The notes under the pieces are model-generated. The model saw only the letters and a list, made by a program, of their open reading frames with translations, did no database searches and was not told the origin of the DNA. From a virus, in the IMG/VR virus record IMGVR_UViG_3300029258_004380, positions 1-64,000 of that record: DNA of 64,000 nt; one strand, given 5' to 3'. A program made the translations under genes and the position numbers. This document shows positions 23,584 through 32,186 of the stretch, in pieces (positions within the stretch are counted from its first letter, which is position 1; each line of letters begins with the position of its first letter).

Positions 23584-24293
23584 TTAGTTGCCAGCAGACC
23601 CTCGATAGACTCGTGGCCGGGGTCTCCCAGCACGGCGTCCATCAGGCCGTGGTCTACTGCCTCTTTGGCGCTTAGGTAAAACTCTTGTTTCTCCTCCACA
23701 CGGCGGCGAATCCACTCTTTGATTCGCTCGCGAGACCATTTTTTCCGCTTAAAGATGGGGCCCCGTACGCAGCGATCGGCGTAGATCGCCAGCATCCGGT
23801 CGGTGAGGATCTTCTCCCACTCGGCCTCGGAGATCACCGAAGCGAGGTTGCCCGCCAGATCGGAGGTGCCTAGATGGATCAAGAAATCGGCGTGGGGCAT
23901 AATCACCCGCTTGCTGGCAGCCTGTGGGATGATCGAGGACATCGAGCGAGCGTGGGCGTGGGCCAGCAGAATGACCGGGGCCCGGCTGCTGGCGAGGGCA
24001 TCGTAGATCGCCATGCCGAAATTCCAGTCTCCTCCGTTGCTGATCTGGTGCAAAAGAATGGGGGCGCTGGAGATCTGGTTGAGGATGCGGATATTCTTGA
24101 TGACGTTGGCAGCTACAAAGCCGTCGATCATTAGCTCCGGCGAATATCCGTGCCAGTGGAGAAAGACCTCCCGATGGTCGATGTTGATGCCGAACTCGTG
24201 GACATCGTAGACCAGTTCGCTGCGCTGCGAGATGGATCGCTGTGGGGGGCGAGAGGCGGCGCTCCCACGGCGCTTTCCGCCACAATTAGGCAC
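23580..24293 (-). CDS. ClpP-like serine protease
   Basis: A 237-residue protein from GTG 24293 (CCCGGAGG upstream). The crotonase-like ClpP fold is seen in ILNQISSAPILLHQISNGG, AHAHARSMSSIIPQAA (catalytic Ser) and MPHADFLIHLG (catalytic His), with an Asp-containing helix after. ClpP-family proteases in phages often mature proheads; a regulated housekeeping protease is also possible. No ATPase partner is adjacent. Confidence 0.7.
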   Translation of the reverse strand: MPNCGGKRRGSAASRPPQRSISQRSELVYDVHEFGINIDHREVFLHWHGYSPELMIDGFVAANVIKNIRILNQISSAPILLHQISNGGDWNFGMAIYDALASSRAPVILLAHAHARSMSSIIPQAASKRVIMPHADFLIHLGTSDLAGNLASVISEAEWEKILTDRMLAIYADRCVRGPIFKRKKWSRERIKEWIRRRVEEKQEFYLSAKEAVDHGLMDAVLGDPGHESIEGLLATK

Positions 24294-24340
24294 AGTCAGC
24301 CTCCGGGTTTCGGTAACTGCTGGTTAGGGCCGTCGGTCAG

Positions 24341-25156
24341 CTAGGGCAGCATGTCGGGCGTAGCCCCGCAGTCGACCAGGGCGTTGAGCAGGTTCTCCCT
24401 GCCCCAGCGGCCGTCAATGTTGGCGATTCCTGCCTCTTCAACCACGTCGCCGATGGCCTTGAGTTGGTCGGTAGTGAGGGCGTCTAGCGCAGCGTGCTGG
24501 GCAGCGGCGTCGCCCTCCTCAGAAACCTCCTCACCGACTGGCTCAGGGGCGTCGGGGGCCTCAGGGACCTCGACCACCGTCTCGGGCGCCGGGGGCGCCG
24601 GTGGGGCGGGTGGGGTGACAACCGAAAGTTCCTCGGCAACAGGTTCCTCGGCAACAGATTTACCGGGATCGCCGGCCACGCCGGTCGGGCCGGAATCGTC
24701 CACGACCTCAGGCGGTGCGGCGGGCACCTCACCGACGAGGTCGTCGGGCTGTGAGAGCACAACCTCTGCAGCCTCATCCGCCTCTTTCGCCAGGGGCGAC
24801 AGGACCTCGGGGGCCGGCACCGGATCTTCCGGCACCTGCACCAGATCGGCAGGCGTCTTGCCGGCAGCAACCAAGGTCTTGATCAGTTCCGCCCGCCCGG
24901 CGTCCACCACCGGCGGGTCGAGCCGCTGGCCCAACACGTTCAAATCGTCGTCAGGCAAGGTCTCCAGGGCGGCGTACTCGGGGGACATCTCCTCAGGCAG
25001 CGACTCCTCGACCGCCGGCTCCTTGACCGCCTCGGCGGCAGGTGCGGGGGTCCCGGCAGGCGCTTCCAGCTTGGCGGGGGTCTCCCCCCTGGCGGCCATC
25101 TGTTCCCTTACTCTTGCCTGAGTGATCTCAGGTGCAGATCCAAAATTCATCGGCAT
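24341..25156 (-). CDS. Acidic Pro/Ala-rich protein with two SAP-like motifs
   Basis: A 271-residue protein of low complexity (runs of P, A, E, V) with two short folded segments, LETLPDDDLNVLGQRL near residue 65 and LDALTTDQLKAIGDVV near the end, each followed by LI/LLxxLVxxGxTP; these resemble SAP, HeH or Rho-N helix-extension-helix motifs that bind DNA or RNA. The N-terminus GSAPEITQARVRE is shared with the protein at 57959-58801. A scaffold or DNA-organising role beside the protease is possible. Confidence 0.6.
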   Translation of the reverse strand: MPMNFGSAPEITQARVREQMAARGETPAKLEAPAGTPAPAAEAVKEPAVEESLPEEMSPEYAALETLPDDDLNVLGQRLDPPVVDAGRAELIKTLVAAGKTPADLVQVPEDPVPAPEVLSPLAKEADEAAEVVLSQPDDLVGEVPAAPPEVVDDSGPTGVAGDPGKSVAEEPVAEELSVVTPPAPPAPPAPETVVEVPEAPDAPEPVGEEVSEEGDAAAQHAALDALTTDQLKAIGDVVEEAGIANIDGRWGRENLLNALVDCGATPDMLP

Positions 25157-25162
25157 CTTTGT

Positions 25163-25366
25163 CTACCCTTTCGTATCAGGTGTGCGGTGTGGTTCCAACT
25201 GTCGTTTCCAGACTGCCTTGGCAGTTGCTAGAGGCACCAAAACTTTCTCACTCTCGCCGGGGATGGTGCTTACTTCGCCCAGTTCGTCGTCGAGCAGTAG
25301 ACTGCGGAGCACCACCACTTGGTCAGGCAAGGGAAACTCTCCGGCCAAGTACTGCTGCGGTCCCAT
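25163..25366 (-). CDS. Small hypothetical protein
   Basis: A 67-residue protein, ATG at 25366. Beta strand and helix pattern (PDQVVVLRSLLLDDE, VLVPLATAKAVW). Directly upstream of the acidic protein, seven bases away, so likely co-transcribed. Not recognised. Confidence 0.5.
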   Translation of the reverse strand: MGPQQYLAGEFPLPDQVVVLRSLLLDDELGEVSTIPGESEKVLVPLATAKAVWKRQLEPHRTPDTKG

Positions 25367-25413
25367 CGTGGGCTACTGGGTTGAAACACCAAAACCGTGT
25401 ACAGAAAAACTCA

Positions 25414-27543
25414 TTATGTGGCAATTTGTGAAATGCCTCCAATCTTTTCGACCCTCACCCGGCGGGAGAACATCGCCTTGAGGTCTTCGTCGTGGCTGAT
25501 CACCAGCAGCGTGCCCACCCGTGGGGCCACCACCCGGTTAAGCAGGTCCACTACCCGCTCCTTACCCTCCGCGTCCAAGCCGTCAAAGGGCTCGTCCAGC
25601 AGGCGGATGCCCACCGGGGCCATTGCCCGCGAGGCGGCTAGGTCACCCAGGGCCAGCATGATGGGAATGTCGGCCCGGCGGAGTTCCCCGCCGGAGATCC
25701 CCTTTCGGCTTTTAGCCCCCTGTTGGTAGGATACAGCGACCTGGAACTTTTCCCGCAGCGAGCCGTCTTTGAGCCGGGTCTGGGTGCCAAACTCGACCCG
25801 GGCCCCATCGCCAACCAGCACCTCCAGGTACTCGCCCGCCCGCTTGTTCAAGAACGGCACGCAGGTGTCCAGCAGCAGGCTCTTAACCCCCGCGTTCCCG
25901 AAACCAGTTACCCAGTACTCCTGGTATGGAATTGCGCGCTCGAACAGGCTCAGGTAGCCGTGCCGTCGCTCAAAACGCCCCTGTAGCTGGGTTAGACGGT
26001 CCCTTTCGGTAGCAATTAGGGCAGTGTACGGTGAGGTCTGTTTCGTAACCCGTTGCAGAGACTCCTCTGCAATCGCCAGATCACGCCCATACGCCGCCTG
26101 TGCGTCCCGCTGGGCGTCTCGGCGCTGGCTGAGGTCTCTCAACGCCTCCTGGGCCTGGAGCGCCTCAGAGACGATCTGACGGGCTCTGGCGAGGACATCC
26201 TCCAGCTTGGCGATCTCTGCCTCTATCCCAGTCTGCTGCTGCTTGAGTTCTGAGATCGAATTGTCAATATCACTATTATGTTTGTGGTCCTCCTGCCAGT
26301 TCTCGTACTGCACCGCCTCGTCACAGCACCGCTGGGTAGACTCCAAGGCCCCGCGATGCTTGGTGAGCAGGTCCTGAGCGAGTTCGATCTCCCCCTCGGC
26401 GGTTTCGAGTTCGTCGGCGTGGGAGCCAAAGAGGTGCTCCTTGGCCTCCTCGGAGAGTTTTTGGCCGCAGTAGCGGCAGTCGGTGGTCTCATTCCGCAGC
26501 TGGATCTGGCGGATAGCCTTGTCGGCAACCTGCCGTTGCTCGGTAACCTTGGTCTCGGCCCGCAGCACGTCCTTCTCGATGGCGCTGATCTGCTGGGCAT
26601 AGTGCTCGGAGGGAAACTCCGGTTCGGGAGGCGGCTGGTCGGTGATCTTGCACCGCTGCTGGCCGAGTGACTGGACCCGCCCCTGGATTTCTCCCCACCG
26701 TTTGCGACAGTTGGAGACCGCCGTCTCGGCCTGGGTAGAAACCAAGTGGGCCTTCTTGATCTTTTTCGTCTCCTCGGAGAGGGCCTCGATCTGCTCGTCG
26801 AGCGTCTCGTCGACCACCGGCGGGTTTTCTTTCAGCCTTGAAATCTCGGCAGTAGCCCTCGAAATTTCAATGCGTTTGGTCTCCTCGAACTCGTGCTGCT
26901 GCTGCTTGAGTCGCTCCAAAGACTGGCGACCATTGCCGACCTGCTGCTGCAGGTGGGCGATGTTGTCGCGGGCTCGCTGGGCGTCCCTCTCCAGCTGGGC
27001 AAGGCGGGCCTTTTTTCTCGCCTGAGCCTCGGCAAACCGCCCGGCGCTCAAGAGGCGTTCGAGGATCGCCTTCTGGGCCGCGTCGGTGTTGGAAGCAAAG
27101 CCAGAAAAATCCTGACCGAACAGCACACAATTGGAGAAGGTAGGAAAGTCCAGCCGGAGGATCTCCTCGATCTTCTGTTGGGTGTCGCGGTTGCTAGATC
27201 CAGTGATGTCGTGGCCGTTGACCTTGAGAATGCACCTGTCTTTGTGCTGGTGATGTTTGCGGTAGCGAGCAACCACCACCCGGTCGCCGTCGTTGTCCAA
27301 GACGACCTCAGCAAAGGTGTTTCCCGCGATCGGCTTGTCGGTCTGGTGGTCGCAGCGGATTACTTCGTCGGCCCGCTGATCACTCAGCGGGTTGTCGAAT
27401 AGACACCAGCTGAGCGACTTGAGAATGCTGCTCTTGCCCGCCCCGTTGGAACCCTCCAGCAAACACAGCCCCAGGTCGTCCAGCCGGATGTCCAGCGACT
27501 GGTAGGAAAACAGATCGGCGGTTTGCAGGCGGAGAGGTTTCAT
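25414..27543 (-). CDS. SbcC/Rad50-like recombination ATPase (gp46-like)
   Basis: A 709-residue protein. Walker A EGSNGAGKSS near residue 32, long coiled coils interrupted by the zinc hook CRYCGQ near residue 350, ABC signature SGGELRR and Walker B LLDEPFDGLD near residue 660, then a ISHDED H-loop. With the SbcD/gp47 homologue at 29254 it would form a nuclease complex that resects DNA ends for recombination-dependent replication. Three other genes and a sigma factor separate the two. Length fits phage gp46 proteins. Confidence 0.9.
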   Translation of the reverse strand: MKPLRLQTADLFSYQSLDIRLDDLGLCLLEGSNGAGKSSILKSLSWCLFDNPLSDQRADEVIRCDHQTDKPIAGNTFAEVVLDNDGDRVVVARYRKHHQHKDRCILKVNGHDITGSSNRDTQQKIEEILRLDFPTFSNCVLFGQDFSGFASNTDAAQKAILERLLSAGRFAEAQARKKARLAQLERDAQRARDNIAHLQQQVGNGRQSLERLKQQQHEFEETKRIEISRATAEISRLKENPPVVDETLDEQIEALSEETKKIKKAHLVSTQAETAVSNCRKRWGEIQGRVQSLGQQRCKITDQPPPEPEFPSEHYAQQISAIEKDVLRAETKVTEQRQVADKAIRQIQLRNETTDCRYCGQKLSEEAKEHLFGSHADELETAEGEIELAQDLLTKHRGALESTQRCCDEAVQYENWQEDHKHNSDIDNSISELKQQQTGIEAEIAKLEDVLARARQIVSEALQAQEALRDLSQRRDAQRDAQAAYGRDLAIAEESLQRVTKQTSPYTALIATERDRLTQLQGRFERRHGYLSLFERAIPYQEYWVTGFGNAGVKSLLLDTCVPFLNKRAGEYLEVLVGDGARVEFGTQTRLKDGSLREKFQVAVSYQQGAKSRKGISGGELRRADIPIMLALGDLAASRAMAPVGIRLLDEPFDGLDAEGKERVVDLLNRVVAPRVGTLLVISHDEDLKAMFSRRVRVEKIGGISQIAT

Positions 27544-27544
27544 G

Positions 27545-27640
27545 CTAGTCCAGCCGTCTCTTGACCCGCCTTAGGGTGTCGAAAGTCTCGTTTAGGACCC
27601 GAAGAAACTCCGGGGCGTAGTCTTCGAGTTGGTTTTCCAC
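27545..27640 (-). CDS. Very small helical protein (31 aa)
   Basis: GTG at 27640 is preceded by AAAGGAGGTGTTT, one of the strongest ribosome sites in the window. The product (MENQLEDYAPEFLRVL plus a basic end) is an amphipathic helix. It ends two bases before the SbcC start, so it may be a coupling leader or a micro-protein. Confidence 0.45.
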   Translation of the reverse strand: MENQLEDYAPEFLRVLNETFDTLRRVKRRLD

Positions 27641-27654
27641 AAACACCTCCTTTG

Positions 27655-28185
27655 TTACGGTTCCCAGACCTGTCCACGGGCCAGCGACTTGCAGCCGCCG
27701 ATCTGGTCCTCAAAACACTCGTGGCGAACCCCCGCCTCTTTGAGCATCGCTAGGCCCTTGTCCACCTCACTGTCCCAGTGGTCGGAGAGTTCTTTGTATT
27801 TTTGGTGCATCGCGGCATGGGAGATCACCCGCGAGATCCCCGCGTCGATGATCGCCTGAGCGCACCCCCGGCAGCAGGCCCAGGTCGCCAGCAGCGTCTT
27901 GCCCTGGGTGCGGATGCCCCGGCGGGCGGCGCGGTAGATCACCGCCCGTTCGGCATGGATGATGTTGTGATACTTCTCCGGGCGGGTGAGATTCTCCTCG
28001 GTCCCCCGGATGCCCAGCGGCAGACGGTTGGCCTCGGCCAGCAGCATCGCCTGCAGTCCCCCGACCTGGTCCCAGCCGACGTCCAAAAGCAGCGAGGCCG
28101 TCTTAGTATCGCGGTCGTCGGACCAGGCCCAAGCGATCATGTAGGCCCGCCTGAGGTAGTCACGTATCTTTTCGTATTCAATCAC
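27655..28185 (-). CDS. dCMP deaminase-like protein
   Basis: A 176-residue protein from a GTGA overlap at 28185; a longer upstream frame is a shadow. HAERAVIY (zinc His and catalytic Glu) and WACCRGCAQAII (two zinc Cys, replacing the usual PCxxC Pro) mark the cytidine/dCMP deaminase fold. It would make dUMP for the ThyX thymidylate synthase found at 51653. An N-terminal helical extension of about 70 residues contains a RHYM-like ATP/dCTP-site region not clearly assigned. Confidence 0.75.
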   Translation of the reverse strand: MIEYEKIRDYLRRAYMIAWAWSDDRDTKTASLLLDVGWDQVGGLQAMLLAEANRLPLGIRGTEENLTRPEKYHNIIHAERAVIYRAARRGIRTQGKTLLATWACCRGCAQAIIDAGISRVISHAAMHQKYKELSDHWDSEVDKGLAMLKEAGVRHECFEDQIGGCKSLARGQVWEP

Positions 28186-28520
28186 TCGGTCATCTCCCCG
28201 TAAAGTTCGTGAAAGATCTGCTGTGCTCTCGACGATCGCAAGTCGTCGATTCCCTCCCGACCACAACAAACCCGCCAAAGGGCAACCATCTCGTCGGTGA
28301 TATTTCCGAGAACTGCGTTGTAGGTGGTATTGAACGAGAGTCCGGTAATCTGCAACTGGATCAGCGCCTCCTGGATGATGGCCAGCCCCTTGGGCGTGAC
28401 CACGTAGGTCACCTGCTCGTCCTCCTTGGGGCAGGTTTGCCGATTTGGGTTGTGGACGCAGTAGGTGTCGTGCGGCTGGTAGGCCAAGTCGGCACCGCAG
28501 CAAGGACACAAAGACGGCAT
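28182..28520 (-). CDS. Zinc-binding hypothetical protein
   Basis: A 112-residue protein, ATG at 28520 after GGAGGAGGAGTGAG. N-terminal MPSLCPCCG and later CVH/C residues form a probable zinc site. The rest is helical (GLAIIQEALIQLQITG). Not recognised. It starts two bases after the sigma-factor stop. Confidence 0.6.
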   Translation of the reverse strand: MPSLCPCCGADLAYQPHDTYCVHNPNRQTCPKEDEQVTYVVTPKGLAIIQEALIQLQITGLSFNTTYNAVLGNITDEMVALWRVCCGREGIDDLRSSRAQQIFHELYGEMTE

Positions 28521-28521
28521 C

Positions 28522-29253
28522 TCACTCCTCCTCCAAGGGCACTTGCTCAAAATATCTCTGCTGCAGCTTGGCGTAGCCCGCGTCGAGGATCTGCCGGGCC
28601 CGCTCGGGGCTGATCCCAAATCGGTCACCAATCTCCCGCAGGGTCTGCAGTCTCAGGCGGCGAATAATCACCGCCCGGGTCCGCCAGGATAGGCCGCGAA
28701 GGGCGGTTCGCAGCCATTTGGACTGGGCGCGGGAGATGGGCCGCGACGGCAGCGGGTCGCGATCCGCCGCCACTAGAGTGTCCCTCCAGAGCTGCGAGCC
28801 GTCCGGGCCGGTCGTGTCCAGCGAGAACACCGGACGCATCGCCTGCCGGGCGTACGGGGCGAACTTGTGTGGGGGCTTGCCGTTTCCCAGCTGCTTCTGC
28901 ACGTAGCTGGGAACGCGGACAATCGAGTTGGTCTTTGTCAGGGCGCTCCAGATCGCCTGTCTGATCCACCACGACGCGTAGGTGCTCAGCCGGGTACCAC
29001 GGTCGGGATTGAACCGGTCCACCGCACGGATCAGACCCACATTACCCCAGCCGATGGCGTCGTCGAGTTCGTGGGGTCGCTTGGCCGTCAGACGGGTGGC
29101 CATGCGAATCACCCAGGGCAGGTGGCTGCGGATCAGCTGTTCGCGGGCCTCGGCGTCGCCAGCCTCTTTGCGAACGGCCAGTTTGTGCTCCTCCTCGCGG
29201 GAGAGGGGGCCCTTGTAGCCGATCTGCTCCCAGTAAACAGCAAAGGTGTCCAT
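28522..29253 (-). CDS. Sigma-70 family RNA polymerase sigma factor
   Basis: A 243-residue protein with region 2 (LPWVIRMATRLTAK, GNVGLIRAVDRFNPDRG, STYASWWIRQAI; the last is the -10 recognition/melting helix) and region 4 (LREIGDRFGISPERARQILD HTH for -35 binding). It lacks a long region 1, like alternative sigma factors. It would direct host polymerase to phage promoters. Sits inside the SbcC/SbcD gene order. Confidence 0.88.
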   Translation of the reverse strand: MDTFAVYWEQIGYKGPLSREEEHKLAVRKEAGDAEAREQLIRSHLPWVIRMATRLTAKRPHELDDAIGWGNVGLIRAVDRFNPDRGTRLSTYASWWIRQAIWSALTKTNSIVRVPSYVQKQLGNGKPPHKFAPYARQAMRPVFSLDTTGPDGSQLWRDTLVAADRDPLPSRPISRAQSKWLRTALRGLSWRTRAVIIRRLRLQTLREIGDRFGISPERARQILDAGYAKLQQRYFEQVPLEEE

Positions 29254-30324
29254 CTACTGCTGGTCTCCTGCCAGTTCTGCCAACCCCTCCTCCAACAAGC
29301 GGTCGGGATCGAGGTCGCCGTGGGGGTTTGTCTCTATCCACGCCTGCAGCAACGCCCTGTCATTGCCCACGACCTCCTCGGAGACCCGCTGCAACTGGGC
29401 GGGCCCCTCGCGGATCTGCTCGATCATCAACCGGGGGTACGTCTCTTTCATCCCCAATGCGGCCTTCTCCCAGTAGGCGTCGTAGCGGAGCTTGACAAAA
29501 TCACGAGAGAGGTCCGCGCCACTGGGTTCGAGCATCCCATTGCTGGGGTCGGGGTCGTTCTCGGCGGCAGTGAACAGGTAAAACTTGGGAGCGACGGTCT
29601 CGACGGTCTCAATCTCCAACGTCTCGGTGTCGAGGATCGAAAACGCCTTGGCCTCGTCCCGCTCGCCAAAATTCAGCTGCAGCGGCGAGCCCACGTAGTG
29701 AAACCGGCCTCCGGCCAAATCCTGCCGCTTGTGGATGTCGCCGGAGATCACCTTGCGGACGTGCTGCCAAGCGATGTCGTCAACGCTCAGCTTGGGCTTG
29801 CTAGGGCTGTCGGCCGGTCCGGGGATGGCCTCGACCACCGGCTGGTGGAGAAAGACCACGTCGGTAGTCGCGTGAATCCTCGAAAGGTGCCCCCGCAGAG
29901 TCTCATCGTCGGCGGTAAAGGGAAAGAGTTTGATCCGCAGTCCTCTCTCCCAGGAGTTCTCCTCGCACCACGGCTGGTCGACGACGGTAGCGAACTGCCT
30001 AAAGGGCTCCAGCGAGTGCAGATCTCCAACCCGCGAGCACTGATCGTGGTTGCCAACAACCAAGTAGAGCTTGTCCAGTTCTGCCGCCAGCGCGTAAAAC
30101 GCCTTGTAGGTCTCGGAGAAGACCTCGATGTCAATCTTGGTACGGCTGTGAAACAGGTCTCCCAGAAACACGCAGACCTTGATCTGCCGCTGTTGGCAGA
30201 ACCCCTTGGCCTGCTCGACAATGTTTAGCGAATCGACCAGCCGCGAGTTGAGCCCGTTGGCCAGCCGAGTGGAGAACTGGGCGTGGTTGTGGGCGTGCAA
30301 ATCTGCGAAACAGAGGATTTTCAT
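29254..30324 (-). CDS. SbcD/Mre11-like nuclease (gp47-like)
   Basis: A 356-residue protein, ATG at 30324 after GGGAGAAGAATAAACAC. Calcineurin-type motifs in order: FADLHAH, FLGDLFHSRT, GNHDQ, FLHQP, SGDIHK. These bind the two metals of the exonuclease/endonuclease. A C-terminal capping domain follows. Partner of the SbcC/gp46 homologue at 25414. The ribosome site lies inside the preceding gene's end. Confidence 0.88.
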   Translation of the reverse strand: MKILCFADLHAHNHAQFSTRLANGLNSRLVDSLNIVEQAKGFCQQRQIKVCVFLGDLFHSRTKIDIEVFSETYKAFYALAAELDKLYLVVGNHDQCSRVGDLHSLEPFRQFATVVDQPWCEENSWERGLRIKLFPFTADDETLRGHLSRIHATTDVVFLHQPVVEAIPGPADSPSKPKLSVDDIAWQHVRKVISGDIHKRQDLAGGRFHYVGSPLQLNFGERDEAKAFSILDTETLEIETVETVAPKFYLFTAAENDPDPSNGMLEPSGADLSRDFVKLRYDAYWEKAALGMKETYPRLMIEQIREGPAQLQRVSEEVVGNDRALLQAWIETNPHGDLDPDRLLEEGLAELAGDQQ

Positions 30325-30328
30325 GTGT

Positions 30329-31132
30329 TTATTCTTCTCCCATCGCCAGTTTCGAGAGTTCCAACAAGCATCGCTCCTCCTCCTCCTGTTGGAGAGCAAA
30401 CTCCTCCTCCTCACGGTATTCGAGTCCGCAGTCGTAGAGCACCGGGAGCACATCCTGAGAGGCAGCGAGGTCGCAGACCCGTTCGGCCCAGGCCAGGTCG
30501 GCAGGTTGGCGGACCTGCAGACAGCGGCCTGGCGGGAGCGCACAGAGACCGACCTTACCGCAGTCGATCCGCCGGTACTTCCAAAAATTCTCCACCCAAG
30601 TCACCTCAGCCACGTGGGCGTAGACGTAATAGGTGTTGCGCCAGTCCCAGGTCATGTCGGCGGAGAGGTCGGCGGCTAGGCCGCCGTGGCTCCGCCAGAG
30701 CCTCGCTCGCTGCGGGTAGACACCAACCACCGAGTCAACCAGCCCAGGACTCCGCAAGAGGGTGTCCAGCACATTGCGGTAGTCGTCGGCAACGGCCAGC
30801 GTCGCCTGCCAGTGGACTCGCAGCACCAGGTCAAAAAACTCCTCCTCGGCATCCTCCAGTGCGCGGAGGGTCTCGCGGTAGACCAGCGCCTGGCTGGGTT
30901 GCTTTTTGGAGGCAGCGACCACCATCGCCCCTGCCTTTTTCAGTCCCCGGCGGACCCAGGCGTCGTCGCAGTAAACGGCCGTAGCAGCAATCTCTGTCAT
31001 TTCCTCTAGCAAGCCCAAGCGGTCCTCCACCAAGGGAATTGCCGCCGCCCGCCATGATTGCGGCGAGTCAGTGTCGTTGGGGGTGGTGATCGAGAGGATA
31101 GCTAGAATGCGATGCATGCGTTTGTTAAACAT
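30329..31132 (-). CDS. Divergent CMP-sugar (NeuA-like) cytidylyltransferase
   Basis: A 267-residue protein. Residues 45-150 follow the NeuA/KdsB pattern: TAVYCDDAWVRRGLKKAG, a variable S-Q-A segment, FFDLVLRVHWQATLAVADDY (compare LQPTSPLR in NeuA) and DSVVGVYP. The end has LPPGRCLQVRQPADLAWAE, like the ID-x-x-x-D-x-x-x-AE close of NeuA. The N-terminal nucleotide loop (RxGSK) is not recognisable, so activity is uncertain. With NeuB and NeuC elsewhere in the block it would complete CMP-nonulosonate synthesis. C-terminal acidic EEEE tail. Confidence 0.5.
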   Translation of the reverse strand: MFNKRMHRILAILSITTPNDTDSPQSWRAAAIPLVEDRLGLLEEMTEIAATAVYCDDAWVRRGLKKAGAMVVAASKKQPSQALVYRETLRALEDAEEEFFDLVLRVHWQATLAVADDYRNVLDTLLRSPGLVDSVVGVYPQRARLWRSHGGLAADLSADMTWDWRNTYYVYAHVAEVTWVENFWKYRRIDCGKVGLCALPPGRCLQVRQPADLAWAERVCDLAASQDVLPVLYDCGLEYREEEEFALQQEEEERCLLELSKLAMGEE

Positions 31133-31180
31133 TGAATGCCAAACAAGGAATGCTGAAGTACGAAAGAGGTCCAGCCAAGT

Positions 31181-31807
31181 TCATTCGGCATCCTTAAAAA
31201 CCCGAAAGTGTATTTCGATGTTCTGTAAAGGCATATCTGTGTCCATATAAGAACCAAACACGGGCTTGCCGTCCGGCCCCTTATTCCAATACGAACCGCC
31301 CCACCAACCGTTTAGTGACTTGCGGTGAATCGTAAATCGGCTTCGGGCTATCTGGGCACCGTCCCAGGCCCAATCAAGATCCACCATGTCACCACCAAAC
31401 CCAGCATTGAGTCTGACGGGTTCTTCACCGGGTTTGCTCAGCAGACAATTGGTCTTATGCACCTCTTGGGCCAAAACCTCCCAGCCGTCCTCCAGTTCGA
31501 TCTCCCAGGTGGTCCCTTTCCTATCCTTGTAACCCTTTACCCAGCCATGTTCGTCCCGAAGGGTCCCCTTGTTACTGGCTATGTGACGCAAGGTATCCTT
31601 TGCCGCAATCCTGACAATGATCTTCCATCCATAACCCCCAGGTTTTTCATCCACAGGATTCCAAAACTGGTATTTGGTGACCCCAAGAGTTTTTGACTCG
31701 CAGCCGTAGTCGGCGAGTGGTTTGAGAGCGAAGGCAGGTGGATTGTCTGCCAATGCCGCCTGCGACCCGAGTAAGAGAACAAACAGTAATGTTGTCGTTT
31801 TAACCAT
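31181..31807 (-). CDS. Secreted protein of unknown function
   Basis: A 208-residue protein. MVKTTTLLFVLLLGSQAALA is a signal peptide with an ALA-DN cleavage site near residue 21. The mature part is Trp-rich and beta-like, with a GGYGWKIIVRIAAKD and a RVFKD strand pattern; two Cys could form a disulfide. Not recognised. Unusually for a phage replication region, it would be exported. Base composition is a little more A/T-rich than neighbours. Confidence 0.65.
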   Translation of the reverse strand: MVKTTTLLFVLLLGSQAALADNPPAFALKPLADYGCESKTLGVTKYQFWNPVDEKPGGYGWKIIVRIAAKDTLRHIASNKGTLRDEHGWVKGYKDRKGTTWEIELEDGWEVLAQEVHKTNCLLSKPGEEPVRLNAGFGGDMVDLDWAWDGAQIARSRFTIHRKSLNGWWGGSYWNKGPDGKPVFGSYMDTDMPLQNIEIHFRVFKDAE

Positions 31808-31850
31808 TACTCTTCTCCTGTTGGAAATCAGTTCAAGATTCAGCGGCCGG

Positions 31851-32186
31851 TCAAGCCCTGAGTAATCTTTCTGCCATGTCGATCATCGCTGCTGCCAGCG
31901 GATGCGGTTTGCTCGTCGGGGCCGTGCCTGAGCGGACCACCTCGCCGTCGTCGCGCTCCAGCTGCACCCGCCAAAACTCGCCCCGATCACCGTAGAGGTA
32001 CTCGTTGGTGATCTTGGTGTCGATCAAGTCCATCGCCGCCAAGAGGCGAATCGGCGTGGGGGCATCTTTGCACTCCTCCATCGCCCGGTGGACCGCGTAG
32101 TGGGCCACAGCCTCGGCGTTAAAGGGTTCGCCGGTGAGGATCTGGTAATCCTCAAGCCACCCTATCAGGGTCGATTTCGAGATCAT
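31851..32186 (-). CDS. Hypothetical protein, coupled to RecA
   Basis: A 111-residue protein from ATG 32186, overlapping the RecA 3' end by 35 bases. Helical N-terminal half, then a RVQLERDDGEVV hairpin. The longer frame upstream is a shadow of RecA. Not recognised. Confidence 0.6.
   Translation of the reverse strand: MISKSTLIGWLEDYQILTGEPFNAEAVAHYAVHRAMEECKDAPTPIRLLAAMDLIDTKITNEYLYGDRGEFWRVQLERDDGEVVRSGTAPTSKPHPLAAAMIDMAERLLRA

Noticed and set aside
23020-23679. 219-codon plus-strand frame
   Set aside because: Antisense shadow of the HTH-phosphoesterase gene, which has clear motifs on the minus strand.
28867-30228. 453-codon plus-strand frame
   Set aside because: Antisense to the sigma factor and SbcD genes, both with unmistakable motifs; a GC-rich codon-position shadow.
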